Below, piece after piece: positions 19,392-27,119 of a stretch of 64,000 nt of DNA; positions within the stretch are counted from its first letter, which is position 1, and each line of letters opens with the position of its first letter. Under the pieces are notes generated by a model. That model ran no database searches, had not been told where the DNA came from, and worked only from the letters and a program-made list of their open reading frames with translations. The DNA is taken from positions 60,925,398 through 60,989,397 of the forward strand of contig NC_063168.1 of the NCBI RefSeq assembly GCF_023159225.1. Reading direction: 5' to 3'. A program made the position numbers and the translations under genes. This DNA is from Perognathus longimembris pacificus. Lineage: Eukaryota > Chordata > Mammalia > Rodentia > Heteromyidae.

Positions 19392-21834
19392 TCGCAGCTC
19401 TTGCTAGGCAAGCTCTCTACCATTCAAGCCACACCTCTGGCCCACTTGCTTGTTTTGAGATGGGGGGGGGGGGTGTCTCATGGTTGGGGATCTCAAAGTT
19501 GTGAGCTTAAGCGATCATCTTGTCTTAGCCTCCTGAGTATCTGGGGTTACAAGCATTCACTACCATGCCTGGCTTCTGCACATAGTTTGGCCCAAACTAT
19601 TCCTAGGTCTCTCTGGGCCAGACCAGCATTCAAAAGCATCTTGAAATGCAAACAGTGAGTGGCAATACAGAAGACTGCCTAGAGCCAAGGAGGCCGCTGA
19701 AACATGGAGGCTCTGTGCACCGCCTCCTCCTGGGTCCCTCTGTACATGACATCATGTGACTGGCACTCACCCTGGCTGGTGCTTTCCAGACTTTGCTTTA
19801 GGCACATATTTCAGATTCACGTGAGAGGGAGTCTCAGTGTACTCTGGGAGAGAGAAGGCTCTCTTCATGAGAGAAGAAACCTCTCTGCACTTCCTCCCAG
19901 GAATCTCAGCTGGAAAGAGGTCAGTTACTTAGACCAAAGGAAAATCCAAGGTGCTAGGCAACATGTAGTCTTACACTGGAATGGGAAGACATGGCAGTCT
20001 CGGCCTGCAGGGGGAGGTCAAGGGGCTCTTAGGCCAAGTACTGGTGGAGTTGGACACTGAAGAAAAGCAGGTAGGAAGGGGCCTTGGCAGGAGAAGGTCC
20101 AGAGAGGGTTCAGAGCAGTGAGCCCTGACCAGCAGAAGTAAATAGAAGGCGAGTGAGGGCTGGTAAAGGGCACAGCGGGCGATGGCCTGACTCAGCCCAA
20201 TCTTTTCCCTCCAAACACACGGCCCCCAAGGACCTAGAAGGAGAAGCATTTTCTCAGTGGCTCAGTGGTAGAGTGCTCGCCTAGCATGCACGAAGCCCTG
20301 GGTTCGATTCCTCAGTATCACATACACAGAAAAAGCTATAAGTGGCGCTGTGGCTCAAGAGGTAGAGTGCTAGCCTTGAGCAAAAAGAAGCCAGGGACAG
20401 TGTGCAGGCCCTGAGTTCAAGCCCCATGACCACCACCACCACCACCACCAAGAATGACGAAAGAAATCACTTGTGTTGCGGGTGGGGAAGCAGCTGGATG
20501 GCAGAGCACGTGCTAAGCATGCCCAAGGTGCTGGATTCAACCCTTCCCACAAGGAGAAAAAGGAGCAGGGGCGCAGTGACAAGGTTTACAACAACAGCAA
20601 CACAAAAGGAGGATGGAGGTGGGGCTCAGGCAATCCAGCACCTGCCTAGCAGGTGTGAGGCCCTGAGTTCAAATCCCAAACCACCAAAAGAACAAAAGGA
20701 GGAGGAGAAAAGGAAAAAATGCTCAGCACATTTCATTATAATATTTGATACAAATGTGGAAAAATACATGAATTCTTTTTATAGGTGTGGTGGTTCTGGG
20801 GCTTGAATCTCAGAGGCTCACGTTTTCATTTGCTCATGGCTGGCACTCTACCACTCGAGCCATGCCTCAAGCCAGCTTTTTGCTGGATGATTGGAGATAG
20901 AGTCTTACAGATTTTTCTGCCTGAACTGGCTTCAAGCCATGATCCTCAGATCTCAGCCTCCTGAGTAACTAGGCTCACAGGCCGGAGGCACAGGCTGAGG
21001 TCCCCAGCTTGCTTTTGGCTTTTATAATCGCTGGCCAAGATAGTAGCTGTGACTTTCCTTAGCTATGCTTGGCCCCGGGACTGTAATCAACCCCAGCTGG
21101 CTGTACTTCTGGGAAGTACAATTCCATCTCTGTGTCTGCCTCCTGTCAAGTGACCCGGGCTCTTTATAGCCTGTAGGCCTCTTAACCGAATCCGGAAGCC
21201 ACAGGAGTGAGCGGACATGGAGGAGAATATTCCTAGTCCCCTCTATCTTATTCTCCCCCCACACCCCCCAAAACAATGGAGGCCTTGAGCGTTCCCTTAA
21301 ATAGCTCAGCCATCATTACAGGCGTTCTCGTGGGTTGTACTGTGTTAGTGTTTCAGTATTTCACTTATCTCTGCGGTAGACTTTCCCAAGGGTCTCAAAG
21401 TATGGAACCAAACTATCGGTGGAGTGTGGCGCAGTCCCCTTCGGGGCCCTCTGCAGAGGCGCCCTCTCCTAGCTCCCGCCAGCCCTCTTTGGAGGGAGGC
21501 AGTGTCTGGCTGGTCTGGGGCAGCTGCTGACTCATGCTTACTCTGGGATCCTGGGACACCAGCTCTCCCGCTCCTCAGCCCCGGGGACCCCCTCTCCTCC
21601 CAGAGGGCCCCCCCCCCTCCCTGGCCCTTCCCCCACGGTCGGCTCCGCGCCCTTGCCGGGGCCCACCTGGAAGACGTCGTTGGCGCACTTGCGGCACAGG
21701 TTGTGCTGGCAGGGCAGGATGACCACGGGCTTGGAGAACATCTCCAGGCAGATGGGGCAGATGAGCTGCTTCTCCAGGTTGTCCATGCTGTGTGCATCCC
21801 CTAGCAGCGGCTTGAAACCCACCGCGAAGTTCAT
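3253..21834 (-). CDS. TRIM54: Tripartite motif protein 54 / MuRF3 (TRIM54), nine coding exons
   Basis: Striated-muscle RING E3 ligase that binds and stabilises microtubules and sarcomeric Z- and M-line structures. Coding exons, 5' to 3' on the minus strand: 21834-21667, 7943-7771, 7480-7309, 5601-5506, 4486-4253, 4054-4032 (23-base microexon), 3875-3751, 3635-3543 and 3263-3253 (stop). All phases join to give 364 residues. The RING starts CPICLEMF at residue 26, with cysteines/histidine at 26, 29, 42, 44, 47, 50 and a later CPSC pair. A B-box follows ([16 protein letters not shown] onward, about 124-160). A coiled coil (about 172-281) precedes the COS box (about 282-330, [17 protein letters not shown]). 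An acidic tail ([15 protein letters not shown]) ends the protein. The start MNFAVGF matches the family; an in-frame ATG 35 codons upstream is in GC-rich leader and is not preferred. The last exon (ending SESLH) is inferred from the acceptor at 3264-3266 and the phase fit. Confidence 0.95.
4834..5045 (-). repeat. B1-like monomer, (TG)n tract and a second B1-like fragment
   Basis: 4834-4945 is a 7SL-derived monomer (TAGCCTAGGCTGGCTTTGAACT). A (TG)n tract at 4947-4983 follows, then a further fragment (TTGCCTGGGCTGGCTTAGAA). Confidence 0.7.
5218..5432 (-). repeat. ID-like dimeric SINE in TRIM54 intron
   Basis: Poly-T, then the right half and the ID-like head, ending CTTCCCAGCC. More diverged than most copies. 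Confidence 0.85.
5832..5873. repeat. (CA)n microsatellite
   Basis: About 20 uninterrupted CA units in the TRIM54 intron before exon 4. Confidence 0.9.
6010..6220 (-). mobile_element. Young ID-like dimeric SINE with perfect target-site duplication
   Basis: Full-length copy. A perfect 21-base direct repeat flanks it (5989-6009 and 6221-6241, beginning CTGATGATGC), as left by L1-driven insertion. Confidence 0.93.
6455..6655 (-). repeat. ID-like dimeric SINE
   Basis: Minus orientation, ending TATATCCCCAGCC. It lies just before a B1-like monomer. Confidence 0.88.
6662..6762 (-). repeat. B1-like monomer
   Basis: TTTGAGACATGGTTTTGCTA ... CAGCAGCTGGGATTACAG, 7SL-derived, minus. Confidence 0.7.
6770..7260. 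other. TRIM54 intron; MIR/L2-like remnant at about 7105-7255
   Basis: No gene. The part with GAAGTAGGCACTTTCATCC and TCTCAAGGTCAAATGTAGAG resembles an old mammalian MIR/L2 element. The rest is unassigned. Confidence 0.45.
7990..9017. other. TRIM54 intron 1, no repeat or gene recognised
   Basis: Unique-looking intron sequence directly upstream of coding exon 2. Short open frames show no family resemblance. Confidence 0.5.
9018..9400 (-). repeat. 7SL/tRNA-like SINE split by a younger insertion
   Basis: The two parts of an old minus-strand element (9018-9111 and about 9326-9400) are separated by a plus-strand ID-like dimer. Confidence 0.75.
9112..9325 (+). mobile_element. ID-like dimeric SINE nested in an older SINE
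   Basis: Head GGAGTTGGGAATGTGGCTTA, ID B-box region GGTTCAATTCC, then the right half ending AGGAGTGGC. A CCCTAGCA/CTAGTGCTCTA-type duplication flanks it. Confidence 0.85.
9912..10020 (-). repeat. B1-like monomer
   Basis: CTCTGGAGTGCTGAGATTACA and CACTACCACCCCTGGCTTG mark a diverged 7SL-derived monomer. Confidence 0.6.
10597..10617. repeat. (CA)n microsatellite
   Basis: Short run of CA units. Confidence 0.8.
10758..10868 (-). repeat. B1-like monomer, old
   Basis: TTTTGAGATAGAACTTTGTC ... CATAGCTGGGGTTCCTGGCG. Confidence 0.55.
10870..11040. repeat. MIR/L2-like remnant
   Basis: CCCTGTGAAGTAGGTACTAC, ATGGGAAGACTGTGG and GCTCGGCCTCCAGTCAG follow the order seen in old mammalian MIR/L2 elements. 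Confidence 0.5.
11275..11445 (-). mobile_element. L1 3'-end fragment
   Basis: TTGTTTTTATTAAGGTGTTG followed by a pyrimidine-rich stretch. The same signature is seen at 12285 and 52917. Confidence 0.6.
11822..12017 (-). repeat. ID-like dimeric SINE
   Basis: Minus orientation; an AGCTTTT duplication flanks it. A 7SL-head fragment lies just upstream (about 11770-11815). Confidence 0.87.
12285..13145 (-). mobile_element. L1 3' UTR copy A (inverted partner of 34880-35815)
   Basis: Begins TTATTGTCAAGATGATGTAC and continues through CAGTGATGGCCATCATCATT, CATTGCAGCTGTTGGGCCCC and CTTTTCAGTCTGAACATTGC. Every one of these blocks occurs in reverse complement at 34880-35815. A SINE is inserted at 12428-12631. 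Confidence 0.75.
12428..12631 (-). mobile_element. ID-like dimeric SINE inserted in L1
   Basis: Flanked by a CTTTCATMATTTTTT duplication of the L1 sequence. Confidence 0.88.
13605..13815 (+). mobile_element. ID-like dimeric SINE
   Basis: Plus orientation, A-rich tail with (GAAA)n. The duplication AAAAATAAAGCTGG is at both ends. Confidence 0.92.
13846..14078 (+). repeat. 7SL/tRNA-like dimeric SINE
   Basis: Head GTGATCTGAGCTACTGGGCT, tail half GGGTAGAGTGCTAGCC ... GAGTTCAAGCCC. The preceding ID-like dimer has landed at its 5' edge. A (CA)n run follows at 14089-14112. Confidence 0.82.
14311..14501 (+). mobile_element. ID-like dimeric SINE with target-site duplication
   Basis: AAGAATCAGTTTT is at 14298-14310 and 14502-14514. 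The right half lacks the GCTAGCCTTGAGC segment. Confidence 0.92.
14640..14703 (+). repeat. 5'-truncated ID-like dimer (tail only)
   Basis: Starts within TGCTCAGGCCCTGAGTCC and ends in an A-rich tail. Confidence 0.8.
14712..14957 (+). repeat. 7SL/tRNA-like dimeric SINE with (CAA)n tail
   Basis: GTAGTCCTAGCTACTCAAGA ... GTGGCTCAAGTGGTAGGG ... (CAA)n. Confidence 0.85.
15397..15622 (-). repeat. 7SL/tRNA-like dimeric SINE
   Basis: Minus orientation: right half, the linker GTTAATTGGTGATAAGAG, then the 7SL head ending GCCACCAGTGCCTGGC. Confidence 0.87.
15704..15773. repeat. (TC)n/(CA)n compound microsatellite
   Basis: TCTCTC... passes into CACACA.... Confidence 0.9.
15789..16065 (+). repeat. 7SL/tRNA-like dimeric SINE followed by (CA)n
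   Basis: Dimer to about 16014, with TGTATGTATA then (CA)n at 16029-16065 growing from its tail. Confidence 0.82.
16070..16710. other. TRIM54 intron 1, no feature recognised
   Basis: Unique-looking sequence with no recognisable exon or repeat. Confidence 0.4.
16715..16895 (+). repeat. Decayed 7SL/tRNA-like SINE
   Basis: GCTTATAATCCTTGCAGTTC, GAGGCCAGCCCAGGCAGG, then CCCTGAGTTCCAACTCCAGT. Confidence 0.6.
17165..17295 (+). repeat. ID-like monomer fragment followed by a (GA)n-rich tract
   Basis: CTGCCTAGCAAGCAAGAAGC ... TGAGTCCAAACCC, then purine-rich GAGAGGGAAAG repeats to 17305. Confidence 0.6.
17765..17860 (+). repeat. Solitary right (tRNA-like) SINE half
   Basis: GGCTCAAATGGTGAAGTGCTAGTC ... 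GAGTTCAAGCCC without any head. Confidence 0.65.
17966..18168 (+). mobile_element. ID-like dimeric SINE with target-site duplication
   Basis: AAAAATGGAAAAAAAATG at both sides (17948-17965 and 18170-18186). Right half internally shortened. Confidence 0.9.
18371..18560 (-). repeat. 7SL/tRNA-like dimeric SINE in (TC)n-rich surroundings
   Basis: CTCAGGGCCTAGAGCTCTCA to GTATGAGCCACCAGCATG. Flanked by TCTCTC tracts (18326-18370 and 18570-18588). Confidence 0.8.
18720..19330. other. TRIM54 intron 1, no feature recognised
   Basis: Unique-looking intron sequence. Confidence 0.4.
19339..19390. repeat. (TG)n microsatellite
   Basis: About 24 TG units, followed by a B1-like fragment with a poly-G run (19443-19574). 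Confidence 0.9.
19443..19574 (-). repeat. B1-like monomer with internal poly-G
   Basis: TTGTTTTGAGATGGGG ... CCTGAGTATCTGGGGTTACA ... CATGCCTGGC. Confidence 0.6.
19580..20245. other. TRIM54 intron 1, no feature recognised
   Basis: Unique-looking sequence. Open frames at 19704-20060 (plus) and 19971-20249 (minus) show no known protein. Confidence 0.4.
20250..20452 (+). repeat. ID-like dimeric SINE with (CCA)n tail
   Basis: Head GTGGCTCAGTGGTAGAGTGC, B-box GGTTCGATTCC, right half, then eight CCA/ACC units instead of poly-A. Confidence 0.85.
20480..20690 (+). repeat. Two diverged ID-like monomers
   Basis: GGATGGCAGAGCACGTGCTA ... GGATTCAACCC (20490-20550) and GGTGGGGCTCAGGCAATCCA ... GAGTTCAAATCCC (20607-20690) each keep tRNA-type A and B boxes. 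Confidence 0.55.
20787..20990 (-). repeat. 7SL/tRNA-like dimeric SINE
   Basis: GGTTCTGGGGCTTGAATCTC to CTCCTGAGTAACTAGGCTCA. Confidence 0.8.
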
Positions 21835-22440
21835 CCCGCAGGCCCTGGCCTTGGCCCCCCGGGCCTCCGCGCCCGGCCTCCTGCCTGCAGCCTGCCCGCG
21901 GGCGCTCAGCTTCCCTCCGCGGCTCCCGGGACGGGGCACCGCGCGGTCTCCCGGTCCCTGCTCCTCACCCCGGGGCAGGTGCGCGCGTGCAGGCGGCCCT
22001 CCCTCCCCGTGAACGTCCCCTTTCCCCCCAAACCACTCTCATTCACTCCTGGGGCCCCTACTGGCTCCTCGGCAGGCAGGAGAATAACAGGAGCACGGGC
22101 CGGGGGTGGGGCGCGGGGGCCCTCGGCGTGACATTCCAGCTCCCGATTTAGCTTCTGTAAGGAGAGCCACAGCTGTCGCCGCCGGCGCCCCGCGTGAGTG
22201 ACCCTGACTCCCGGGGAATGGGGAGGGTGAGGGCACAGCCCTGACCTGCGAGGGTCCCCCCCCACCCCTCCGCAAGCAAAGGCTCCCCTCACACGCCTCT
22301 CATGCGCCCCGCTCCCCAAGCCGGGCTCGGGATCTTCCTCCAGCTTCCCGGTGGGTGTGAAGGGCAGATCTGGCCAGCCGCGTGGATGGTCGGCGGCAAG
22401 GCAAAGGCTCGGCCGGCTCCCGGGCCTTCTTCCTCAAGAC
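21580..22440 (-). promoter_or_regulatory. CpG-rich 5' region of TRIM54
   Basis: GC- and CpG-rich sequence around and upstream of the first coding exon. On the upstream side there is a TEAD/M-CAT-like CATTCC (22132-22137) and an E-box CAGCTG (22170-22175), both typical of muscle promoters. I cannot place the transcription start and see no clear TATA box. Confidence 0.5.
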
Positions 22441-22449
22441 GCTAGAGGG

Positions 22450-22830
22450 GAAAGCTCTTGTCCCATGTCCGTCCCGCCCAACCCTTTCTATTTCCCCTAG
22501 GAAAGCAGTTGGAGAGGTCAGAGGCTGCAGACTAGGCCTGCACCAGGCCAAGAGCTTTCTGGGAAAGTGTGCCATTTTGTCCCAAGAGCACTTACACATC
22601 GTTTGGAAATTGGGAGACGCTTTGCTGGGCAGAAAGGATCTGAATGCCAGGGACCTATGTTGGGTATGAGGGTATCAGTCTTCAGGGAACTCTTAGGGCA
22701 CTAAAAAGGCCACCATCACTAGTTTCCGGGAAGCTCTGACCCCCAGCTTTCCAGGTGTCCTGGACTCTACCCTCCATGCCAGGCTGGTCCTACACGTCAG
22801 CACTGGCCTGTCTCTCCCCTCCTCCCCCAC
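22450..22830. other. TRIM54-DNAJC5G intergenic, no feature recognised
   Basis: No exon or repeat recognised. Confidence 0.4.
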
Positions 22831-22836
22831 CCCCTG

Positions 22837-22840
<4 letters not shown>

Positions 22841-22880
<40 letters not shown>
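22841..22880. repeat. (CA)n microsatellite
   Basis: About 20 CA units. Confidence 0.9.
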
Positions 22881-22884
22881 TGGC

Positions 22885-24230
22885 CTTTCAATCTAGCCCA
22901 GGCCCATCACACACTGGGACTGGATAAAGGCTTTTTATTACGGCCATGGCTTAGCCCTTTTCCCAGTGAGGGGAGAGAAGTCTGAGCAGCCCCTAGGTCC
23001 TGACCCCACACAGACAAGGAAGGAATGGTGTGGAGACGATGTCAAACAGGCAGCACAAGAGACCAAAGTCAGGAGCGAGTCTGTAACACACAATCCTTCC
23101 TTCTCACCTGTCATGCCCTGATTTTTTGAAGAAGACACACGACGATCTGCCTGCAAGAATGTGGTAAAAGGCAGAGGCAGCAGGCACGCTGTGTGGACCA
23201 CAGCTGGCCCACAGCACCAGAGCTGATCACGGGCGCTGGGTTGGAACTGAAGTTCAGGGAGAAGCCACGATGGAGGAATGGGCCACCTGCAAGCCTCCAG
23301 TGCATTCAGACATCTCTGGAGTTGACTCATGGATGAACCGCAGTGCCCAGGGTGTGGGCACCAGAAGGTGAGCCTGGCCTCAGAAAGAAGTGGCCTGGGG
23401 GTGAGGGTGATGCTGGGAGTCGTTGATACAGGGCCACAGCAAAGGAGGACCGGGTGCTGCATCAGCTCCTTGGACAGAATCCACCTTGCTCAGTTATTAG
23501 GATCCTGGCAGAGATATCACAAGGTCGACACGGGACAAAAGAATGCTCAGGAAAAGTCTGATGCCGCGGTGTGAGTTCTCATAACAGGTATGGATGGAGG
23601 GCTGCTCTCGCTGTAGATTAAAAGTGGGCTGAGAAGTCATTGGAAGACCCCATGTGGCCAGGTCAGTGGCTCCTCTGAGGCAGAGAGGATGGACGCCATC
23701 CTCTCACGAAGATGAATGCCATCGATGTTTCTGAAGTAGGGTTTCTCTTTTTTTTTGTAAAAATTTTTAGTCTTCTTTTAAAAGTAGGGGTTCTTAAGAG
23801 AAGAGAAGTCAAATGAAAGTACGGGCACAGAACTCCCTGCTTCTCTTCAATGCGTCTAGTGCAGAGCGACAGCAGCGGGCACCCCACTGGCCAGCACCTA
23901 GCGGCAGAAACAGCTGTCACCTTATTAACCAGGAAGAATAATCCCCTAGAATTTAAAGCAAACCCCCTGTGTACGGATGGAAAGCACTAGAGTCCAAGAT
24001 ACAACAAGGATGTGAACTTTTCACAGATGACTACTTGAAGTTAGTTGATGTGCTTTTTCCATTCAGCGCGGAGTTGACTTACCTTACTCTGCCTGGTATG
24101 TCATTAGTAATCGTCGCTATCATCGCTTCTTATAAAACTCCTGGCTTTCCTGTGATGGAATTATGCATGTTTACTTGCATATATAAACATTTAGTAATAA
24201 TTTTTTCCATTCTGTTGCATTACTCATTAG
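22885..24230. other. TRIM54-DNAJC5G intergenic, no gene recognised
   Basis: Unique-looking sequence. The minus open frame at 22938-23462 has no recognisable domain. Confidence 0.4.
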
Positions 24231-24232
24231 CA

Positions 24233-24247
24233 CCACAAGGTGGCACT
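24233..24247 (+). promoter_or_regulatory. Candidate CTCF core motif
   Basis: CCACAAGGTGGCACT fits the CTCF core consensus (CCASNAGRKGGCRS). It lies between the 5' end of TRIM54 and the 3' end of DNAJC5G, where an insulator would separate a muscle gene from a testis gene. Only the motif is seen. Confidence 0.4.
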
Positions 24248-24310
24248 GGTGTGAACTTCAGCTGACCTACCATTTTAAAGTTTTAACTATTTCTGGTAGA
24301 AATAATTTCA

Positions 24311-24530
24311 GGGGGCTGGGGATATAGCCTAGTGGCAAGAGTGCCTGCCTCGGATACACGAGGCCCTAGGTTCGATTCCCCAGCACCACATATACAGAAA
24401 ACGGCCAGAAGTGGCGCTGTGGCTCAAGTGGCAGAGTGCTAGCCTTGAGCGGGAAGAAGCCAGGGACAGTGCTCAGGCCCTGAGTCCAAGGCCCAGGTCT
24501 GGCCAAAAAAAAAAAAAAAAAAAAAAAAAA
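24311..24530 (+). mobile_element. Young ID-like dimeric SINE with target-site duplication
   Basis: AGAAATAATTTCAG at 24298-24311 and 24530-24543, with a 26-base poly-A. Nearly identical to the copy at 54705. Confidence 0.93.
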
Positions 24531-24544
24531 GAAATAATTTCAGA

Positions 24545-24722
24545 CACTTCACCTCCCTCCCTCCCTCTCTCCCTCCCTCCCTTCCTCCTTTCCTCCCTCC
24601 TTCCCTCTCTCCCTTCCTTCTTCCCTCTCTCTCTTTCCCTCCTTCCTTGTCTTCCTTCCTTCCTTCTTTCCTTCCTTTCTTCCTTCCTTCCTCCCGCCCT
24701 CCTTCCCTCCCTCCCTTCCTTC
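24545..24722. repeat. (CCCT/CCTT)n polypyrimidine tract
   Basis: About 180 bases of almost pure pyrimidine on plus, just downstream of a SINE poly-A tail. Confidence 0.9.
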
Positions 24723-24912
24723 CACACCTCAGATTGCTAGGCAAGAACTCTACTGCTGAGCAACATCCCTAGTTTATCTTTTGTTGAGCAAATACAATGA
24801 ACTGTATCCTTGAGCCTACCTATCTTCAACTACTTCCTCTAGGCCAAGCCCTTGTAACCCATTCCTTAGCTTAATGGAAGAGGCCAGCATAAGGTGAATG
24901 ACTATCTTTTCT

Positions 24913-26717
24913 TCACTTTGGCTCACTACCAGGGTTGTAACTGTCACATTTAGGGACTAACCTGCCATTGTCACAGGTCATTCTCACCCCCCAATCCTTT
25001 CCCAATCCACCTCGGACCTCGGCCATTGCCTCTGGTTCTCACCTGCCTTTGAAGGCTGAGTATAGACATTCGGTGGATATTCCCTACTGTCCTCTTCAGG
25101 TGGTGGTGTGAGTGTCCCACAGCAAAAGCAGCAGCAGCAACAGCAGCAACAGCAAGTTAACAGTGTACACAGGACGACGAGTGTCTAAAAGGAGAGAGGC
25201 CTGGGATCAGCAGTTCTAATGTAGTTCCATTCATGCTCCCTTCCCTCTATCTGCCTCATATCAAAAAATGAGATGACAAAGCAGAGGTGGGCCTCCCTCC
25301 CTCCCTTCCTCTCCCCACCCTTGGCCCGCCCATTCTCTTCCTTTTTTAATTGAGACAGGGTCTAGGTAGTCCAGGCTGGTTTCAAATTCATAATCCTTCT
25401 GCCTCAGCCTCTCAAGTGCTGGGTGTGTACCATTACACTTGATTCCTTCCTTATTCTCATGTTCTTTCTCTCTTTATATTATTTTTTAAGTAGTTGTACG
25501 AAGGGGTTTCAATTTGAAATATGAATTTGAGCATAATGCATTGTGATCAATATCATCCTTTTAATCATTCTCCTTCCTCCTTCTTTTTCTTTTTGTGTGC
25601 TGGTACTGGGACTTGAACTCAGGTCATGGGTACTGGTCCTGAACTTTGTCCCTCAAAGCTGATGTTCTACCACTCGAGCCACAGCTCCACTTCCAGCATT
25701 TGGGCAATTAATTGGATATAAGAGTCTCAAGAACTTTCCTGCCCAGTTTGGCTTTAAACTGTGATCCTCAAGATCTCAGCCTCCTGAGTAGCTAGGATTA
25801 CAGGCATGAGCTACTGGTACCCAGCTCCTCCTTCCTTATTCTTTTTTTTTTTGGCCAGTCCTGGGGCTTGGACTCAGGGCCTGAGCACTGTCCCTGGCTT
25901 CTTTTTGCTCAAGGCTAGCACTCTGCCACTTGAGCCACAGCGCCACTTCTGGCCATTTTCTGTATATGTGGTGCTGGGGAATTGAACCCAGGGCCTCATG
26001 TATACGAGGCAGGCACTCTTGCCACTAGGCCATATCCCCAGCCCCTCCTTTCTTATTCTTAAGACAAAGAAAAATTGTGTACCTTGAACCAACAACTGTG
26101 CACTATGAAATAGTATTTGACACCACTTTCGCCAAAATGATCATACAGGTATATTCCCAATGAGCCATGCTCGTCATAGATTTCCCGCTTCTTAGGATCG
26201 CTCAGTATAGCATGGGCTGTGTTGATCTCTTTGAAGATTTCTGCTGCTTGAGGATTGTCTGGATTCTTGTCTGGATGGTACTTCAAGGCCAGTCTCCTAC
26301 CCAAGCAATATCCAAAAGGAGGGTGGGAAGGGATGGAGAGAATGGCTGAAGAGGGAAGGTTAGGCTGAAAGGCAGGGATAGGTCTCTAGAGAGTGCAGGA
26401 GAGGAAGAAGGTGTGGTACAAATGGTGGAGGCAAGCAGCTAAAATCTAAATTTCTTCCCCATGGCACACTGATGAGCGTGATGGCCTCCTTTGATCCCCA
26501 AAGAAAGACCTCTTGACATTTACAAAGGTCAGAAAGCAAGGTAGAAAGAAAAAAGTTGAGGTGGGGGGAAATCCCAGGATTCAACAGAGGACTGGGGTCT
26601 GAACCTGTAGGATCTCTTGATCTCTTTAAGTGAGGCACCCTTCTTAACCTCCAGCACTGCATAGAGGGTTGAACCCTGTTTGGATAGCTGGCAGGCTGCT
26701 TCTTCCACATGAGACAT
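24913..26717 (-). CDS. DNAJC5G: DnaJ/Hsp40 family member C5 gamma, cysteine-string protein (DNAJC5G)
   Basis: Cysteine-string co-chaperone of the CSP family; the gamma paralogue is expressed mainly in testis. Coding exons on the minus strand: 26717-26605, 26296-26083, 25184-25043 and 24956-24913, giving 170 residues (human 189). The J domain spans about residues 17-85. It contains [15 protein letters not shown] with HPD at 45-47 (the Hsp70-stimulating motif) and [16 protein letters not shown] linker ([20 protein letters not shown]) leads to the cysteine string at 120-131: nine consecutive Cys, a Phe, then two Cys. In this family the string is palmitoylated and anchors the protein to membranes. 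The C-terminal tail is [14 protein letters not shown], ending in [12 protein letters not shown]. The last exon uses a TTAG acceptor; a CAG six bases further upstream would give an immediate stop. Exon 1 joins directly into the J domain, without the loop insertion I recall in the human protein. Confidence 0.9.
25346..25443 (-). repeat. B1-like monomer
   Basis: AATTGAGACAGGGTCTAGGT ... CTCAAGTGCTGGG. Confidence 0.7.
25470..25585 (-). mobile_element. L1 3'-end fragment
   Basis: TTTAAGTAGTTGTACGAAGG resembles the TTGTCAAGATGATGTACAAA L1 terminus at 12294. Confidence 0.45.
25602..25828 (-). repeat. 7SL/tRNA-like dimeric SINE in DNAJC5G intron
   Basis: Complete minus-strand dimer ending GGCATGAGCTACTGGTACCC. 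Confidence 0.87.
25843..26044 (-). mobile_element. ID-like dimeric SINE in DNAJC5G intron
   Basis: Flanked by CTCCTTYCTTATTCTT duplications. It ends 39 bases from DNAJC5G coding exon 2. Confidence 0.9.
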
Positions 26718-26863
26718 GATCTGGGCCAGAAGAACAGGAACACGACGTCAGGGAAGCCCACCACACAGCATGACCAGAAGGACAGTGCAGGTGACCAGAA
26801 AGACATTCAAATGTAAATGTCAATGAGGAAACAGCTTCCCTTATTTCCCAGCATCCCCTAGAT

Positions 26864-26906
26864 ACACACACACACAACACACACACACACACACACACAC
26901 ACACGG
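26864..26906. repeat. (CA)n microsatellite
   Basis: Interrupted CA run in the DNAJC5G 5' region. Confidence 0.85.
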
Positions 26907-27119
26907 CACCCAGAGCTGAGAGAGGCCTAACAAAGCAAGTGGGCCAGAGAGGCCTGGGAGAACCAAAGCAAGGAGGCCAGCGGGCTATTCCGTGTTTGCT
27001 GGGGCCTGCAGCCTTGTGCTGATTCTCCCCCAGGCCTGGCCCTTTACCTCGGAGTCGTTCTCTTACGCTAGGTAGGCCTCATATATCCTTCATTCTCCCA
27101 GGTGCGAAACTTCACACCA

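Noticed and set aside
21835..21939. In-frame upstream ATG extending TRIM54 by 35 residues
   Set aside because: The extension is Arg/Ala/Gly-rich leader sequence; MNF... is the conserved family start.
22693..22878. Open frames reading (VC)n or (TH)n, here and at 19278, 29325, 47673
   Set aside because: They are translations of CA/TG microsatellites.
24439..24744. Arg/Glu/Gly-rich 101-codon minus frame
   Set aside because: Translation of the polypyrimidine tract.
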